Shown one piece after another: positions 21,017-32,257 of a stretch of DNA of 64,000 nucleotides; positions within the stretch are counted from its first letter, which is position 1, and each line of letters begins with the position of its first letter. Under the pieces are notes generated by a model, which was not told the origin of the DNA, ran no database searches, and worked only from the letters and a program-made list of their open reading frames with translations. Made by a program: the position numbers and the translations under genes. Source of the DNA: Procambarus clarkii (lineage: Eukaryota > Arthropoda > Malacostraca > Decapoda > Cambaridae); the NCBI RefSeq assembly GCF_040958095.1, contig NC_091233.1, positions 21,769,297-21,833,296 of the forward strand. Reading direction: 5' to 3'.

Positions 21017-21164
21017 ACACCTACCATACTGCCTTCTCGCTAAACAAAGGGTTGAATGAGCAACTATATCAAAAAGGCTGGAGAAGTTTAATCAAAATAT
21101 ACACGACAACCTAACCTCATGAAAGTTGGTATATATAACAGTTCTCACATCTCCCCCAAACCCA

Positions 21165-21532
21165 TAACCCCCACCCACAACCCCTCCCCCACCACCACAA
21201 CACAACCCCTCCCCCCACCACCACAACCCCTCCCCCACCACCCACAACCCCTCCCCCACAACCCCTCCCCCCACAACCCCTCCCCCACCACAACCACCCA
21301 CAACCCCTCCCCCACCACCCACAACCCCTCCCCCACCACCCACAACCCCTCCCCCCACCACCACCACCCACAACCCCTCCCCCCACCACCACCACCCACA
21401 ACCCCTCCCCCACCACAACACACAACCCCTCCTCCACCACCACCACCCACAACCCCTCCCCCACCACCCACAACCCCTCCCCCAACACCACCACCCCCCC
21501 CCCCCCCCCCACCACCCACACCACAAGTGGAC
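21165..21532 (+). repeat. C-rich minisatellite
   Basis: Irregular units of CACAACCCCTCCCCCACCAC, ending in a 21-nt C run at 21495-21511. The minus strand has many G3-G6 runs. Frames across it are artefacts. Confidence 0.95.
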
Positions 21533-21825
21533 GCGCCATGCTGGTTACAGCAGTAAATTAAGGGCCGGGTCTGTGGCAAGCTAAACACCCACCACCACCA
21601 CCACCGCCGGAACTAATCTCTGGGTTACCCTGACATTTCCCAGAGTGTGAGAGGTGCTGGTAGTGCTACAAGTCTTGCACGGGGGGCGCACCTGGCGTGC
21701 ACAGCCCTCGACACCCGCTCAGCATTGTAACACTACGCAAAATTAAGTTACATTGTAGGATATGTTGCACACTGAGCTTGCCACGAGCCCGGGGGATAAT
21801 GTTCACATTGTATCCTCTCACCGTA

Positions 21826-21937
21826 CTCGCCTAGTTGTGCTTGCGGGGGTTGAGCTCTGGCTCTTTGGTCCCGCCTCTCAACTGATATACAGATTCCTGA
21901 GCCTACTGGGCTCTGTCATATCTACATTTCAACATTA
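21826..21937 (-). repeat. LINE 3' tail fragment, family F, copy 4
   Basis: Only the 3' UTR part (TTGTGCTTGCGGGGGTTGAG on the plus strand). Confidence 0.8.
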
Positions 21938-22014
21938 CATTACCGTGGGCGTCTTCTGGGGGATGGGCGGGAAGGTCTCCACTAACCTCTACCAGGGTTT
22001 ATCAAGCATTAAAG

Positions 22015-22216
22015 TATCCACTTACGAAACCTGTACATCTTTCTTCAAATCATTGTGGCTTCTTTTACATTTATTAAAACGGTTTATGAGCTCCGAGGTA
22101 ATACAAGGTTGTCTAACTGTTAATAGCCTTAGGGTGTGACGTTTCCACGGTCGTAAACCGTTTAATAACAGACTCAAGTTGTCGTGATCAAAGATGTACA
22201 GGTTTCGCAAGAGGCC
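22015..22216. mobile_element. Palindromic MITE related to family I
   Basis: Arms TTACGAAACCTGTACATCTT and AAGATGTACAGGTTTCGCAA, with AAACGGTTTA inverted inside. Confidence 0.75.
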
Positions 22217-22280
22217 ACATAAATGGTTCATGACTCCTGCCGGTGGAGTACCTTGGGAACAATGTGACTATTATGGCTGG

Positions 22281-22545
22281 GATACCTAGTTACCAGGTGG
22301 ACAGCGCTTCAGATTCGTAGTCCTGAGGTCCCGGGTTCGATCCCCGGTGGAGGCAGAAACATATGGGCAAAATGTTTCTTTCACCCTGATGCCCTATTAC
22401 CTAGCAGTAAATAGGTACCCGGGAGTTAGACAGCTGCTACGGGCTGCTTCCTGGGGGTGTGTAACAGGAAGGCCTGGTCGAGGACCGGGCTGCGGGGACA
22501 CTAAACCCTGAAATCATCTCAAGATGACCTCATCTCAAGAAGATA
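22281..22545 (+). mobile_element. SINE-A variant with Thr(CGT)-like head
   Basis: Head with CAGATTCGTAGTCCTG, B box GGTTCGATCCCCGG, body with GGGGGTGTGTAACAGG and the AAGATGACCTCATCTC tail. Pairs with the copy at 10628-10888. Confidence 0.88.
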
Positions 22546-22871
22546 GCATACAGGCAGTACATCTGGGGCTTAGTTCCTTACCGTGTGGCCCGCCGTCAGA
22601 CTCCAATGGTTCCTTGTGTGTAGTTATCCCCGAGGTTATCAGTGGTCCTCTGGCCTTGATAACCACCCGGCCCCTCGTTAAGACAACTCCCCCGCCCCCC
22701 TTAAGCCTTAATTAACACTAGCAGGACACATAAGTGACCCTTCACCCGGCGGCCCTCCAGTAGGGTCCAAAACCTGTCTTCTCCATCTCCACCAAAATGG
22801 TCAAAATGACGTCACACATTGCACAAAATGTTAACACTATTTTGGTTACATTAAGTGTTTATATAGTGGCG

Positions 22872-23090
22872 ATATCTTGAGGTTATCTTGAGATGATTTC
22901 GGGGCTATAGTGTCCCCGCGGCCCGGTCCTCGACCAGGCCTCCTGGTTGCTAGACTGGTCAACCAGGCTGTTGGACGCGGCTGCTCGTAGCCTGACGTAT
23001 GACTCACAGCCTGGTTGATCAGGTACTCACCTAGTTGTGTTTGCGGGGGTTGAGCTCTGGCTCTTTGGTCCCGCCTCTCAACTGCTCTCT
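22872..23090 (-). repeat. Composite of SINE-A tail, 118-bp repeat fragment and LINE tail F
   Basis: SINE-A tail in reverse (22872-22942), then CCAGGCTGTTGGACGCGGC-type sequence related to 12885-13120. From 23025 the family F 3' UTR follows. Confidence 0.7.
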
Positions 23091-23227
23091 CAAGATGCTA
23101 GCATTGTCTTGTGAAACTGTAGACAATCATTTCCATATACATTATTTTGACAGTATGGCAGCCTTGTTCCTGCTGGTATTTTCCCTGAAGAGTAACTACA
23201 CACACACGAGATACTGTGATGCCATTA

Positions 23228-23338
23228 TACAGTATTCACCGTTCACTTCCCTTCTGTTGGGCTCATTCACCGTTCACTTCCCGTCTGTTGGACTCATTCA
23301 CCGTTCACTTCCCTTCTGTTGGACTCATTCACCGTGAA
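23228..23338 (+). repeat. 33-bp tandem repeat, about 3.5 copies
   Basis: Units of CACCGTTCACTTCCCKTCTG plus TTGGACTCATT. Confidence 0.9.
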
Positions 23339-23442
23339 CTGTCAACCCTCATTATGCCTACAATGACACGTTGCTTAGTTGTTGTTGTTTTTTGGGGGGG
23401 GGGCAGTTTCATGAATTTGGCTGTTATCTAAAACCAAATCAG

Positions 23443-23512
23443 TCCACTACGGGTTCGCCATAGCCCGTGCTACTTGCAACTTTTGTTCCGAGTAGCTGAA
23501 TCTAAAACAATA
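23443..23512 (+). mobile_element. Family H hairpin element
   Basis: GTCCACTACGGGTTCGCC, both hairpins, and tail CTAAAACAA. No clear target duplication. Confidence 0.8.
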
Positions 23513-23807
23513 TAAAAATATATTGATAATAATAATATATGGGATAGGGGATAGGAGAAAGGGTGGAAAAGGGGATTATTTTCCCGCCAGTGTTGTGGAC
23601 GCCCATGAGGCTAGGAGGAGGATATGGCATGAATCACAGACAGGAAGTAACCAACCCTAACTATCCATTGTTTGACAAATCAAATGAGGATGAAAATGCG
23701 TCGAAAAGCATAGTAATTTAGGTGCCCAATAGTTAGCAAACCAAGGCCCTGGAGCTTAAGCTCTACCATACATAATTCTTCCATTCCCATCCCCCCCCCC
23801 CCACACA

Positions 23808-24000
23808 CTAGCGCAGTGGTCTGCGCCGCCGGGTCCCACTCAAAGAACCCGGAGTTTGATTCCTACGACAGGGCAGAGACGTTCAGGCACATTTTCTTTT
23901 ACCTGATGTCTCCATTCACCGAACAATACATAGGTACCTAGGAGCTAGACAACTGTTGTGGGTGGCTTCTTTATAAAAGGCCTCAAGGCAACGTGGATAA
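23808..24000 (+). mobile_element. tRNA-like SINE, diverged
   Basis: Head-like region with GGAGTTTGATTCCTACG, then CATTTTCTTTTACCTGATG, ACATAGGTACCTAGGAGC and GTTGTGGGTGGCTTC, which parallel the SINE-A body. Confidence 0.55.
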
Positions 24001-24050
24001 CCCCAACAGGTTTCTGCCCCAGATAATGGGGAAACAAACTTCCATTTCAC

Positions 24051-24329
24051 TTTTTTTTTTTGAGATATATACAAGAGTTGTTACATGGTTGTAGAGCCAC
24101 TAGTACGCGTAGCGTTTCGGGCAAGTCCTTAATCCTATGGTCCCTGGAATACGATCCCCTGCCGCGAAGAATCGTTTTTTCATCCAAGTACACATTTTAC
24201 TGTTGCGTTAAACAGAGGCTACAGTTAAGGAATTGCGCCCAGTAAATCCTCCCCGGCCAGGATACGAACCCATGACATAGCGCTCGCGGAACGCCAGGCG
24301 AGTGTCTTACCACTACACCACGGAGACTG
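24051..24329 (-). mobile_element. SINE-B copy
   Basis: Reverse of the 33102-33411 element: a 10-nt T run (poly-A end) at 24051-24060, ACTAGTACGCGTAGCGTTTC, the B-box region and CACCACGGAGACTG at the head. Confidence 0.92.
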
Positions 24330-24404
24330 ATCTAAATCTCCCGTTCTCTTCCACTTTCCTTCCTCTCCAAAATAGTGGTTAGTAAAAGGAAGGGAGAGAG
24401 GGAG

Positions 24405-24945
24405 AGGGTACTGGGGGGCCCCGTACCCATCCACAGAGGGTACTGGGGGCCCCATACCCATCCAGAGAGGGTACTGGGGGCCCCATACCCATCCACAGAG
24501 GGTACGTATGGGGCACCCATCCACAGAGGGTACTGGGGGCCCCATACCCATATACAGAGGGTACGGGGGGCACCATACCCATCCAGAGAGGGTACTGGGG
24601 GCACCGTACCCATCTAGAGGGTACTGGGGGCCCCATACCCATCCAGAGAGGGTACTGGGGGCCCCATACCCATCCAGAGAGGGTACTGGGGGCCCCATAC
24701 CCATCCAGAGAGGGTACTGGGGGCCCCATACCCATCCAGAGAGGGTACTGGGGGCCCCATACCCATCCAGAGAGGGTACTGGGTACTGGGGGTACCGTAC
24801 CCATCCAGAGAGGGTACTGGGGGCACCGTACCCATCCAGAGGGTACTGGGGGTACCGTACCCATACCCATCCAGAGAGGGTACTGGGGGGCCCCATACCC
24901 ATCCAGAGGGTACTGGGGGCACCGTACCCATCCACAGAGCAATAT
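24405..24945 (+). repeat. 31-bp minisatellite, about 17 copies
   Basis: Units GGGTACTGGGGGCCCCATAC plus CCATCCAGAGA, with CACCGTACC and truncated variants. Confidence 0.96.
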
Positions 24946-25126
24946 TTGGAACCTTACAATGGAATTAAACCCCAAATTCGTTTAACTAAGCAAGTTACAG
25001 CACTAATGAGCCAGTTACACTGTTAAACTAGGAGTATTTATTTATATTCAAACTAACAATCACTGAATTCAAAGATAACAGAGTTTGTTACACCAACAGA
25101 TATCATGCTGGTGGCGGCGACAAGGT

Positions 25127-25225
25127 TACAATCACCTACAGGTGATTGTGTTACAATCACCTACAGGTGATTGTGTTACAATCACCTACAGGTGATTGTG
25201 TTACAATCACCTACAGGTGATTGTT
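25127..25225. repeat. 28-bp palindromic tandem repeat, 4 copies
   Basis: Each unit contains AATCACCT-ac-AGGTGATT, so every unit can form its own 8-bp hairpin. Confidence 0.92.
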
Positions 25226-25454
25226 TGGGTCTCCCAGATGGGGAAGATTGTTACAGCTTTATAAGCTATTTGAATCAATAGACCCCATACCCCATCCTCT
25301 TGGTATGGGATCTATTACAGAATCACACAATAGCATCAGGTATTGTTTGATCAGGTGGAGCTGCCCAATAAACTCTCTCTTCGGGGGGAAATGTAAAATA
25401 ATTTTTTTACCTGCAAGGCTACGAAAGGTATAGCATTGATAAATTCTTAATTGA

Positions 25455-25610
25455 CGGTAGAGCTTCATGCAGGTCGGCGTTCAATCCCCCGACCGTCCAC
25501 AAGTGGTTGGGGCACCATTCCTTTCCCCCCGTCTAATCCCAAGTCCTTATCCTGACCCCTTCCCAGGGCTATATAGTCCTAATGGCTTGGCGCTTTCCCC
25601 TGATAATACT
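25455..25610 (+). mobile_element. SINE-C copy with damaged head
   Basis: GACGGTAGAGCTTCATGCAG, GACCGTCCACAAGTGGTTGG, CCTTATCCTGACCCCTTCCC and TATATAGTCCTAATGGCTTG match the SINE-C copies at 39662 and 55491. The first A-box bases are lost. Confidence 0.8.
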
Positions 25611-25614
25611 CATA

Positions 25615-25780
25615 CTCTCTTCTCATTCTCTCTCACTCTCTCGGTCTCTCATTCATTCATTCATTCATTCTCTCTCCCCCTCTCACATTCTCTCTCCCTC
25701 CCCCTCTCACATTCTCTCTCTCTCTCTCTGTCTCTCTCTCTCTCCCCCTCTCACATTCTGTCTCTCTCTCTCTCTCTCTG
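25615..25780 (+). repeat. (CT)n microsatellite with TTCA and CCCC interruptions
   Basis: Runs of TCTC broken by CATTCATTCATTC and CCCCTCTCACATTC blocks. Confidence 0.93.
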
Positions 25781-26033
25781 ACAGGTGTGCGTGTTGTGTT
25801 CAGTAAGGTTACAGGTGAGTGAGCACCGCTGGACCCTCCCACTCTCCCCACCTCACTCTCTCACCTCCAATTACACAACGCCCATAGTGCAAATGTCAGC
25901 CAAAGAACTGACATTTTAAAATGTAGCAAAAGTGAAACATTATATTCACGTCGGAACTAAAGAGTCTACATCATTATAGTCAAGCAATGACCTTCCCTCC
26001 TGCAACTAGCTACTCTTACTATTGATTTTCTTG

Positions 26034-26102
26034 TTATTTAAGATTCAGCTACTCGGAATAAAACTTTCCAAGTAGCACGGGCTATGGCGAGCCCGTAAGG
26101 GG
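26034..26102 (-). mobile_element. Family H hairpin element with 10-bp target duplication
   Basis: 69 bp, both hairpins present. GATTTTCTTG occurs at 26024-26033 and 26103-26112. Confidence 0.9.
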
Positions 26103-26179
26103 GATTTTCTTGCATTTTGTTCCTACTTTATTATCTAATGCTACTCTGACCTATCATGGTTGTGTGGGGTACATGGTGG

Positions 26180-26416
26180 TTAGGTCGGCCGAGCGGACAG
26201 CACACTGGACTTGTGATCCTGTGTTCCCGGGTTCGATCCCGGGCGCAGGCGAGAAACAATGGACAGAGTTTCTTTCACCCTATGCCCCTGTTACCTAGCA
26301 GTAAAATAGGTACCTGGGTGTTAGTCAGCTGTCACGGGCTGCTTCCTGGGGGTGGAGGCCTGGTCGAGGACCGGGCCGCGGGGACACTAAAGCCCCGAAA
26401 TCATCTCAAGATAACC
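26180..26416 (+). mobile_element. SINE-A, near full length
   Basis: GTCGGCCGAGCGGACAGCAC head, GGTTCGATCCCGG B box, full body and ATCTCAAGATAACC end. Confidence 0.93.
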
Positions 26417-26421
26417 TATAA

Positions 26422-27905
26422 CTTCCCATAGCTCATGGTAAGCCTTACCCTACTAGTTTTACACACAGGAGGGTACAGGAACAGACGACTGCTGACTCCT
26501 GTTAGCTGGCCGAGAGCTTTCCCTTCCCATAGCTCATGGTAAGCCTTACCCTACTAGTTTTACACACAGGAGGGTACAGGAACAGACGACTGCTGACTCC
26601 TGTTAGCTGGCCGAGAGCTTTCCCTTCCCATAGCTCATGGTAAGCCTTACCCTACTAGTTTTACACACAGGAGGGTACAGGAACAGACGACTGCTGACTC
26701 CTGTTAGCTGGCTGAGAGCTTTCCCTTCCCATAGTTCATGGTAAGCCTTACCCTACTAGTTTTACACACAGGAGGGTACAGGAGCAGACGACTGCTGACT
26801 CCTGTTAGCTGGCTGAGAGCTTTCCCTTCCCATAGCTCATGGTAAGCCTTACCCTACTAGTTTTACACACAGGAGGGTACAGGAACAGACGACTGCTGAC
26901 TCCTGTTAGCTGGCTGAGAGCTTTCCCTTCCCATAGCTCATGGTAAGCCTTACCCTACTAGTTTTACACACAGGAGGGTACAGGAACAGACGACTACTGA
27001 CTCCTGTTAGCTGGCTGAGAGCTTTCCCTTCCCATAGTTCATGGTAAGCCTTACCCTACTAGTTTTACACACAGGAGGGTACAGGAGCAGACGACTGCTG
27101 ACTCCTGTTAGCTGGCTGAGAGCTTTCCCTTCCCATAGCTCATGGTAAGCCTTACCCTACTAGTTTTACACACAGGAGGGTACAGGAGCAGACGACTGCT
27201 GACTCCTGTTAGCTGGCTGAGAGCTTTCCCTTCCCATAGCTCATGGTAAGCCTTACCCTACTAGTTTTACACACAGGAGGGTACAGGAGCAGACGACTGC
27301 CGACTCCTGTTAGCTGGCTGAGAGCTTTCCCTTCCCATAGCTCATGGTAAGCCTTACCCTACTAGTTTTACACACAGGAGGGTACAGGAGCAGACGACTG
27401 CTGACTCCTGTTAGCTGGCTGAGAGCTTTCCCTTCCCATAGCTCATGGTAAGCCTTACCCTACTAGTTTTACACACAGGAGGGTACAGGAGCAGACGACT
27501 GCTGACTCCTGTTAGCTGGCTGAGAGCTTTCCCTTCCCATAGCTCATGGTAAGCCTTACCCTACTAGTTTTACACACAGGAGGGTACAGGAACAGACGAC
27601 TGCCGACTCCTGTTAGCTGGCTGAGAGCTTTCCCTTCCCATAGCTCATGGTAAGCCTTACCCTACTAGTTTTACACACAGGAGGGTACAGGAGCAGACGA
27701 CTGCTGACTCCTGTTAGCTGGCTGAGAGCTTTCCCTTCCCATAGCTCATGGTAAGCCTTACCCTACTAGTTTTACACACAGGAGGGTACAGGAACAGACG
27801 ACTGCTGACTCCTGTTAGCTGGCCGAGAGCTTTCCCTTCCCATAGCTCATGGTAAGCCTTACCCTACTAGTTTTACACACAGGAGGGTACTGGAACAGAC
27901 GACTA
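26422..27905 (+). repeat. 101-bp satellite, about 14.7 copies
   Basis: Unit starts CTTCCCATAGCTCATGGTAA at 26422, 26523 and so on; about 1-4 differences per unit. It starts right at the SINE-A end. A single diverged piece (AAGCCTTACCCTACTAGTT) sits at 39630-39655. Confidence 0.97.
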
Positions 27906-27939
27906 CTACAGTTCATCCTCTCCAGGTGTTCTATCATTC

Positions 27940-28120
27940 ACAACCTGACTACTTGACACAGCCTGACTACTTGACACAGCCTGACTACTTGACACAGCCT
28001 GACTACTTGACACAGCCTGACTACTTGACACAGCCTGACTACTTGACACAGCCTGACTACTTGACACAGCCTGACTACTTGACACAGCCTGACTACTTGA
28101 CACAGCCTGACTACTTTACC
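27940..28120 (+). repeat. 18-bp tandem repeat, 10 copies
   Basis: CCTGACTACTTGACACAG. The unit is a multiple of three, so all frames repeat a hexapeptide. No evidence that it is coding. Confidence 0.95.
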
Positions 28121-28264
28121 CTGAATACTTCTCACTGAAATTGATCTATATATATTTTTTAATATTTATGGTACATTTGCATTTTTCATAATTCTGTGAA
28201 TCTCTGAAGTGTTCTACTGAACATTATAATTAGCTGACGACACAGTATCTCAGCCTCTTCCAGC

Positions 28265-28341
28265 AGCTGTTGTTGTTGTTGTTACAGATTTAGCTACTCA
28301 GGACGAAGTGTCCATGTAGCACGGGCTATGGTGATCCCGTA
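28265..28341 (-). mobile_element. Family H hairpin element with 9-bp target duplication
   Basis: 77 bp. TCTTCCAGC at 28256-28264 and 28342-28350. The tail is TGTTGTTGTTGTT on the plus strand. Confidence 0.9.
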
Positions 28342-28487
28342 TCTTCCAGCTAACATGGTAACATTAATGCTGGTTTTATTGTATCATTTCTTCGACATTT
28401 TTATTTTTTCCTCATTTACAATGATTCCCGTCATCTATAGTTTCTTTGGGTCCCCCTTTCATTTCGCAACTGTGGTCTCCAACTGTG

Positions 28488-28736
28488 GGGAGCCGGTCGG
28501 CCGAGCGGACAGCACGCTGGATTTGTGATCCTGTGGTCCTGGGTTCGATCCCAGGCGCCGGCGAGAAATAATGGGCAGAGTTTCTTTCACCCTATGCCCC
28601 TGTTACCTAGCAGTAAAATAGGTACCTGGGTGTTTAGCTGTCACGGGCTGCTTCCTGGGGGTGGAGGCCTGGTCGAGGACCGGGCCGCGGGGACACTAAA
28701 AAGCCCCGAAATCATCTCAAGATAACCTCAAGATAA
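28488..28736 (+). mobile_element. SINE-A, full length
   Basis: GCCGGTCGGCCGAGCGGAC head to AAGATAACCTC tail. GGTTCGATCCCAGG B box. Confidence 0.95.
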
Positions 28737-28857
28737 CCTCCATATTGATGTACTTTGTAATCAATATGAGCTAGTAATTAATAAATTACTTTGTATAACC
28801 CTGTAATGTCTAGAGTTCCTCGCATACCAGCTGTAATGGCAGTGATTACTGTTTTAG

Positions 28858-28917
28858 AGTTGGCTACTCAGAATGTAATATCCATGTAGCACGGGCTATG
28901 GCGAGCCCGGAAATGGT
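28858..28917 (-). mobile_element. Family H hairpin element, diverged
   Basis: GGCTACTCAGAATG, CCATGTAGCACGGGCTATGG and CGAGCCCGG. First hairpin kept, second decayed. Confidence 0.75.
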
Positions 28918-28961
28918 GATGGCACTTGCCTATAACAGTGTCTACTGGGGGGCGAGGTGTA

Positions 28962-29353
28962 GCTCTTTCAACCCGTTCTCGCACTTTTGTACAGTCAATA
29001 TTGATTTATTTAATAAGTGCATGTGACAAACTAATTTATTGTGAATATTTTAGTTTACCTTGAAAAGCTTCATAGAAAACACCGACCTTACCTAACCTTC
29101 TTAGTATGTTAAGATCAGCATCTTATTGCTTCTTAATTACAATTATTACTTAACCTATTATAGGTATAGGTTAAGTAATAATTGTAATTACGAAGCAATA
29201 AGATGCTTAACATACTAAGAAGGTTAGGCGAGGTCGGTGTTTTCTATGAAGCTTTTCAAGGTAAACTAAAATATTCACAATAAATTAGTTTGTCACATAT
29301 GCACTTATTAAATAAGTCAATATTGACTGTACAAAAGTGTGAGAACGGGTTGA
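28962..29353. mobile_element. Long near-perfect palindrome of about 390 bp (family J)
   Basis: Arms of about 190 bp meet at AACCTATTATAGGTATAGG near 29155-29170. The outer ends are TTCAACCCGTTCTCGCAC and GTGTGAGAACGGGTTGAGC. No coding content. Probably a foldback-type MITE; related copy at 33425-33708. Confidence 0.88.
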
Positions 29354-29599
29354 GCTCTTTATTCCCCCCTACCTACTAGCCTTTTCGTACCAAATCGTAT
29401 CGTTAAACTGCCATATAATTATTGTGGCGTTCAAAATTTGTGGTCGAATCTGGCCTCTTAAGTTGTGGATGGAAGAGGCTTATGTAAATGTGCATCCCAC
29501 TTGCCGACTACCCGTACTGATACCAGTATTTCCTGACATTCCTTCAGCTCATTCTAGTTCCTTTGCTTCCATCTTTGTCCTACCTACCTACTCTTTGGG

Positions 29600-29853
29600 G
29601 GAGCCGGTCGGCCGAGCGGACAGCACGCTGGATTTGTGATCCTGTGGTCCTGGGTTCGATCCCAGGCGCCGGCGAGAAACAATGGGCAGAGTTTCTTTCA
29701 CCCTATGTCCCTGTTACCTAGCAGTAAAATAGGTACCTGGGTGTTAGTCAGCTGTCACGGGCTGCTTCCTGGGGGTGGAGGCCTGGTCGAGGACCGGGCC
29801 GTGGGGACACTAAAGCCCCGAAATCATCTCAAGATAACCTCAAGATAAGATAA
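29600..29853 (+). mobile_element. SINE-A, full length
   Basis: Near-identical to the copy at 28488; intact head and tail. Confidence 0.95.
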
Positions 29854-30031
29854 CCTTCCATAAATTTGAAGAGATTCCTTGTCCACCTTGTCTAGTTCTA
29901 AGTCAGTATCTCTGCTCCTGCTATGGTTGATATCTAATTCCACTAGACTATTATCGTAGCTTAACCCTCTTAGCTATGTCAGCGGTGGCAAATGTGGTGG
30001 TTAAAGTGACTGTGGCAGAGGTATTGGTAGT

Positions 30032-30273
30032 GGTTATCTTGAGATGATTTCGGGGCTTTTTAGTGTCCCCGCGGCCCGGTCCTTGACCAGGCCTCCACCC
30101 CCAGGAAGCAGCCCGTGACAGCTGACTAACACCCAGGTACTTATTTTACTGCTAGGTAACAGGGGCATAGGGTGAAAGAAACTCTGTCCATTGTTTCTCG
30201 CCGGCACCTGGGATCGAACCCGGGACCACAGGATCACAAGTCCAGCGTGCTGTCCGCTCGGCCGACCGGCTCC
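30032..30273 (-). mobile_element. SINE-A, full length
   Basis: Reverse copy with GGACTTGTGATCC anticodon arm and GCCGGTCGGCCGAGCGG head. Followed by GCCGGATG repeats at 30290-30325. Confidence 0.95.
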
Positions 30274-30727
30274 CCTGGCAGGGGGACAGAGCCGGATGAC
30301 AACCGGATGGCAGAGCCGGATGGCAGGGGTAGGGCTGGTGGTGGGGCCTGCGTGACCCCACGCTGGGGACCCGCATTAAGGGCTGTAGGGGAGAATCACC
30401 ACTAATCCTGATAAGAGTCAGAGAAGCACAATGGCCAGCTTTGCCTTACGATAGCAGACGAAGGCGCTGGAAGAATCGGGGAGCCAATGGCCGTCCACAA
30501 CATCAACACGGTCCTAGACTTAACTAAATATATTAGCTATAAACTAACCAAAAACTACCTTGCAAAAACTACGGATTCTGGCAAGCACCAAACCACGTTC
30601 AGCTCCACAAAACCATCAGACCATAGCTAGAACACCCCTGCCTCCAATACCCCAATCAGTCGCTGATTGGCAAGTACTTATACTCAAATCATCAGCTGGA
30701 AATTCTGTTCAATTCCGCTTTGCTATG

Positions 30728-30730
<3 letters not shown>
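30274..30730. other. Unassigned sequence
   Basis: Short GATGGCAGAGCCGGATGG repeats at its left edge, otherwise nothing recognised. Confidence 0.4.

Positions 30731-30811
<81 letters not shown>
30731..30811 (+). repeat. (CT)n microsatellite
   Basis: About 80 bp of uninterrupted CT. Confidence 0.98.
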
Positions 30812-30814
<3 letters not shown>

Positions 30815-30825
30815 GACAGAACAAA

Positions 30826-30968
30826 CCCGGGCCAGGATTCGTCAGGCATTTACGCAACCACTTACGAAACCTGTGCATCTTTAATAAATGTAAACAAAGC
30901 CGCAGAGATTGAGGAAAGATGTACAGGTTTCGTAAGTGCTTGCCTAAATGCCTGACGACTCCTGGCCC
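30826..30968. mobile_element. Short palindromic MITE
   Basis: CCGGGCCAGGATTCGTCAGG and its inverted partner near 30945-30968, with TTACGAAACCTGTGCATCTT inside. Shorter relative of family I. Confidence 0.8.
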
Positions 30969-31197
30969 GGCTTTACAAGTCCATATATATGATGGTAATG
31001 AGCATAAGGCTCAACTGCCTCTCCACACGACAGCTCTACATCATGAAAGCTCATTACATCTCAGACAGTAAAGGCATCGTTGAAATTTTAAACAAAATGA
31101 ATGGCCGAAATCCAGAAACACCCCGACTACAGAGCCAGAATTACTATCCAACATTGTCGGGGCTGTGGATATGTGTTGTTGAATTACTATCCAACAA

Positions 31198-31400
31198 CAC
31201 ATATCCAATAAACAAATCCACAAGGGCCGTGACGAGGAACCAATAAGTTCAGTAAAACTTCGGTTTCAACCCTTTTACCCTGTCGCAGCTCAGTGGATTA
31301 AGGCAGTGTCTGGGATGCTCCCGGACGCAGGTTCGAATCCTCGTCACGGCCCTTGTGGATTTGTTCATTTGATGCATCACGTTAGTGTGATCTCTGTGTG
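31198..31400 (+). mobile_element. Element D: tRNA-like sequence within inverted repeats
   Basis: ACAAATCCACAAGGGCCGTG at 31206-31232 and its reverse complement near 31340-31366. Between them is CAGCTCAGTGGATTAAGGC (A-box-like) and GGTTCGAATCC (B box). Confidence 0.75.
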
Positions 31401-31544
31401 TAACATATCCAACAGCCTCGACTTCCCATGATGTCGGATGCCGAGTGACTTACCTAATAACTGAAGAATGGAGGCCCTAACCCTATATCCAACACACCCT
31501 GTGTATCTATGTATTTACGTATGTAGGTTAGCTTAGCATTTTAA

Positions 31545-31704
31545 AAGCACCGAATCACCTTCTGTGGTTGAGTGTTCAATAAACCCCTGAACTATATGTT
31601 TAACACATCTCTAACCCTGTCCATGGAGGACAGAAGAAAATGTATATATGCTGGTTAGCATTGTAAATGTGTGGCCACGTCTGTGGTAGAAAATAAAAAA
31701 AAAT
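31545..31704 (+). mobile_element. Poly-A tailed retroposon L, copy 1
   Basis: ATCACCTTCTGTGGTTGAG, CCATGGAGGACAGAAG, GTGGCCACGTCTGTGG, then an A-rich end. Other copies: 58388-58543, 53666-53800 (minus) and 48975-49090 (minus). Confidence 0.82.
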
Positions 31705-32257
31705 ACAACACACCCTAGAGAGAAAAGTAAACAATACAGGGAACCTAGTGTTAGGGCCAAGCCTTAGACTAAGGCTTAGACTAAGCCAACGTCACCCTAC
31801 AGTCAGAACAAGAGAAGCCCACCTATACCCCTTCAGCGCTTGCAGTAGCCTACACCCGTCTACGACGGCTGTTGTACGAACCCTACACACTACTACGACA
31901 GAGTGGACGGTCTACAGCTACACAACCTCATCCCACATTTCCGTTACCTCCTCTTAGCCCTACCTCGCTATGGTCAGAAAATTAAGATTCTTGTCAAGGG
32001 ATCCCCCGTTCGACTGCCTAGACCTAGCTATGGCTTTCCTAACACCACACACATTTACACCTATACAACCGACCTCGGCTAAGAAAGGAAAGCGGGTGCC
32101 GTTTTCTTTGTAGATATTTTACTTTAAATTTCGCCTTGTTTGCAAGACTTCCAGACTGAGATGACGCGATCCCGCACTGCGTCAAGTCTCAGTCTATCCA
32201 GACCTAAGAAGTCCTGGGTTCGATTCCCTCCTCCAGATCAGGACGGAAACGTTTTGA
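31705..32257. other. Unassigned sequence
   Basis: A 69-residue frame at 31748-31957 has no recognisable domain. B-box-like GGTTCGATTCC at 32218. Confidence 0.35.

Noticed and set aside
24225..24975. Frames of 105-236 codons over 24.2-25.0 kb
   Set aside because: 31-bp minisatellite readings plus SINE-B antisense.
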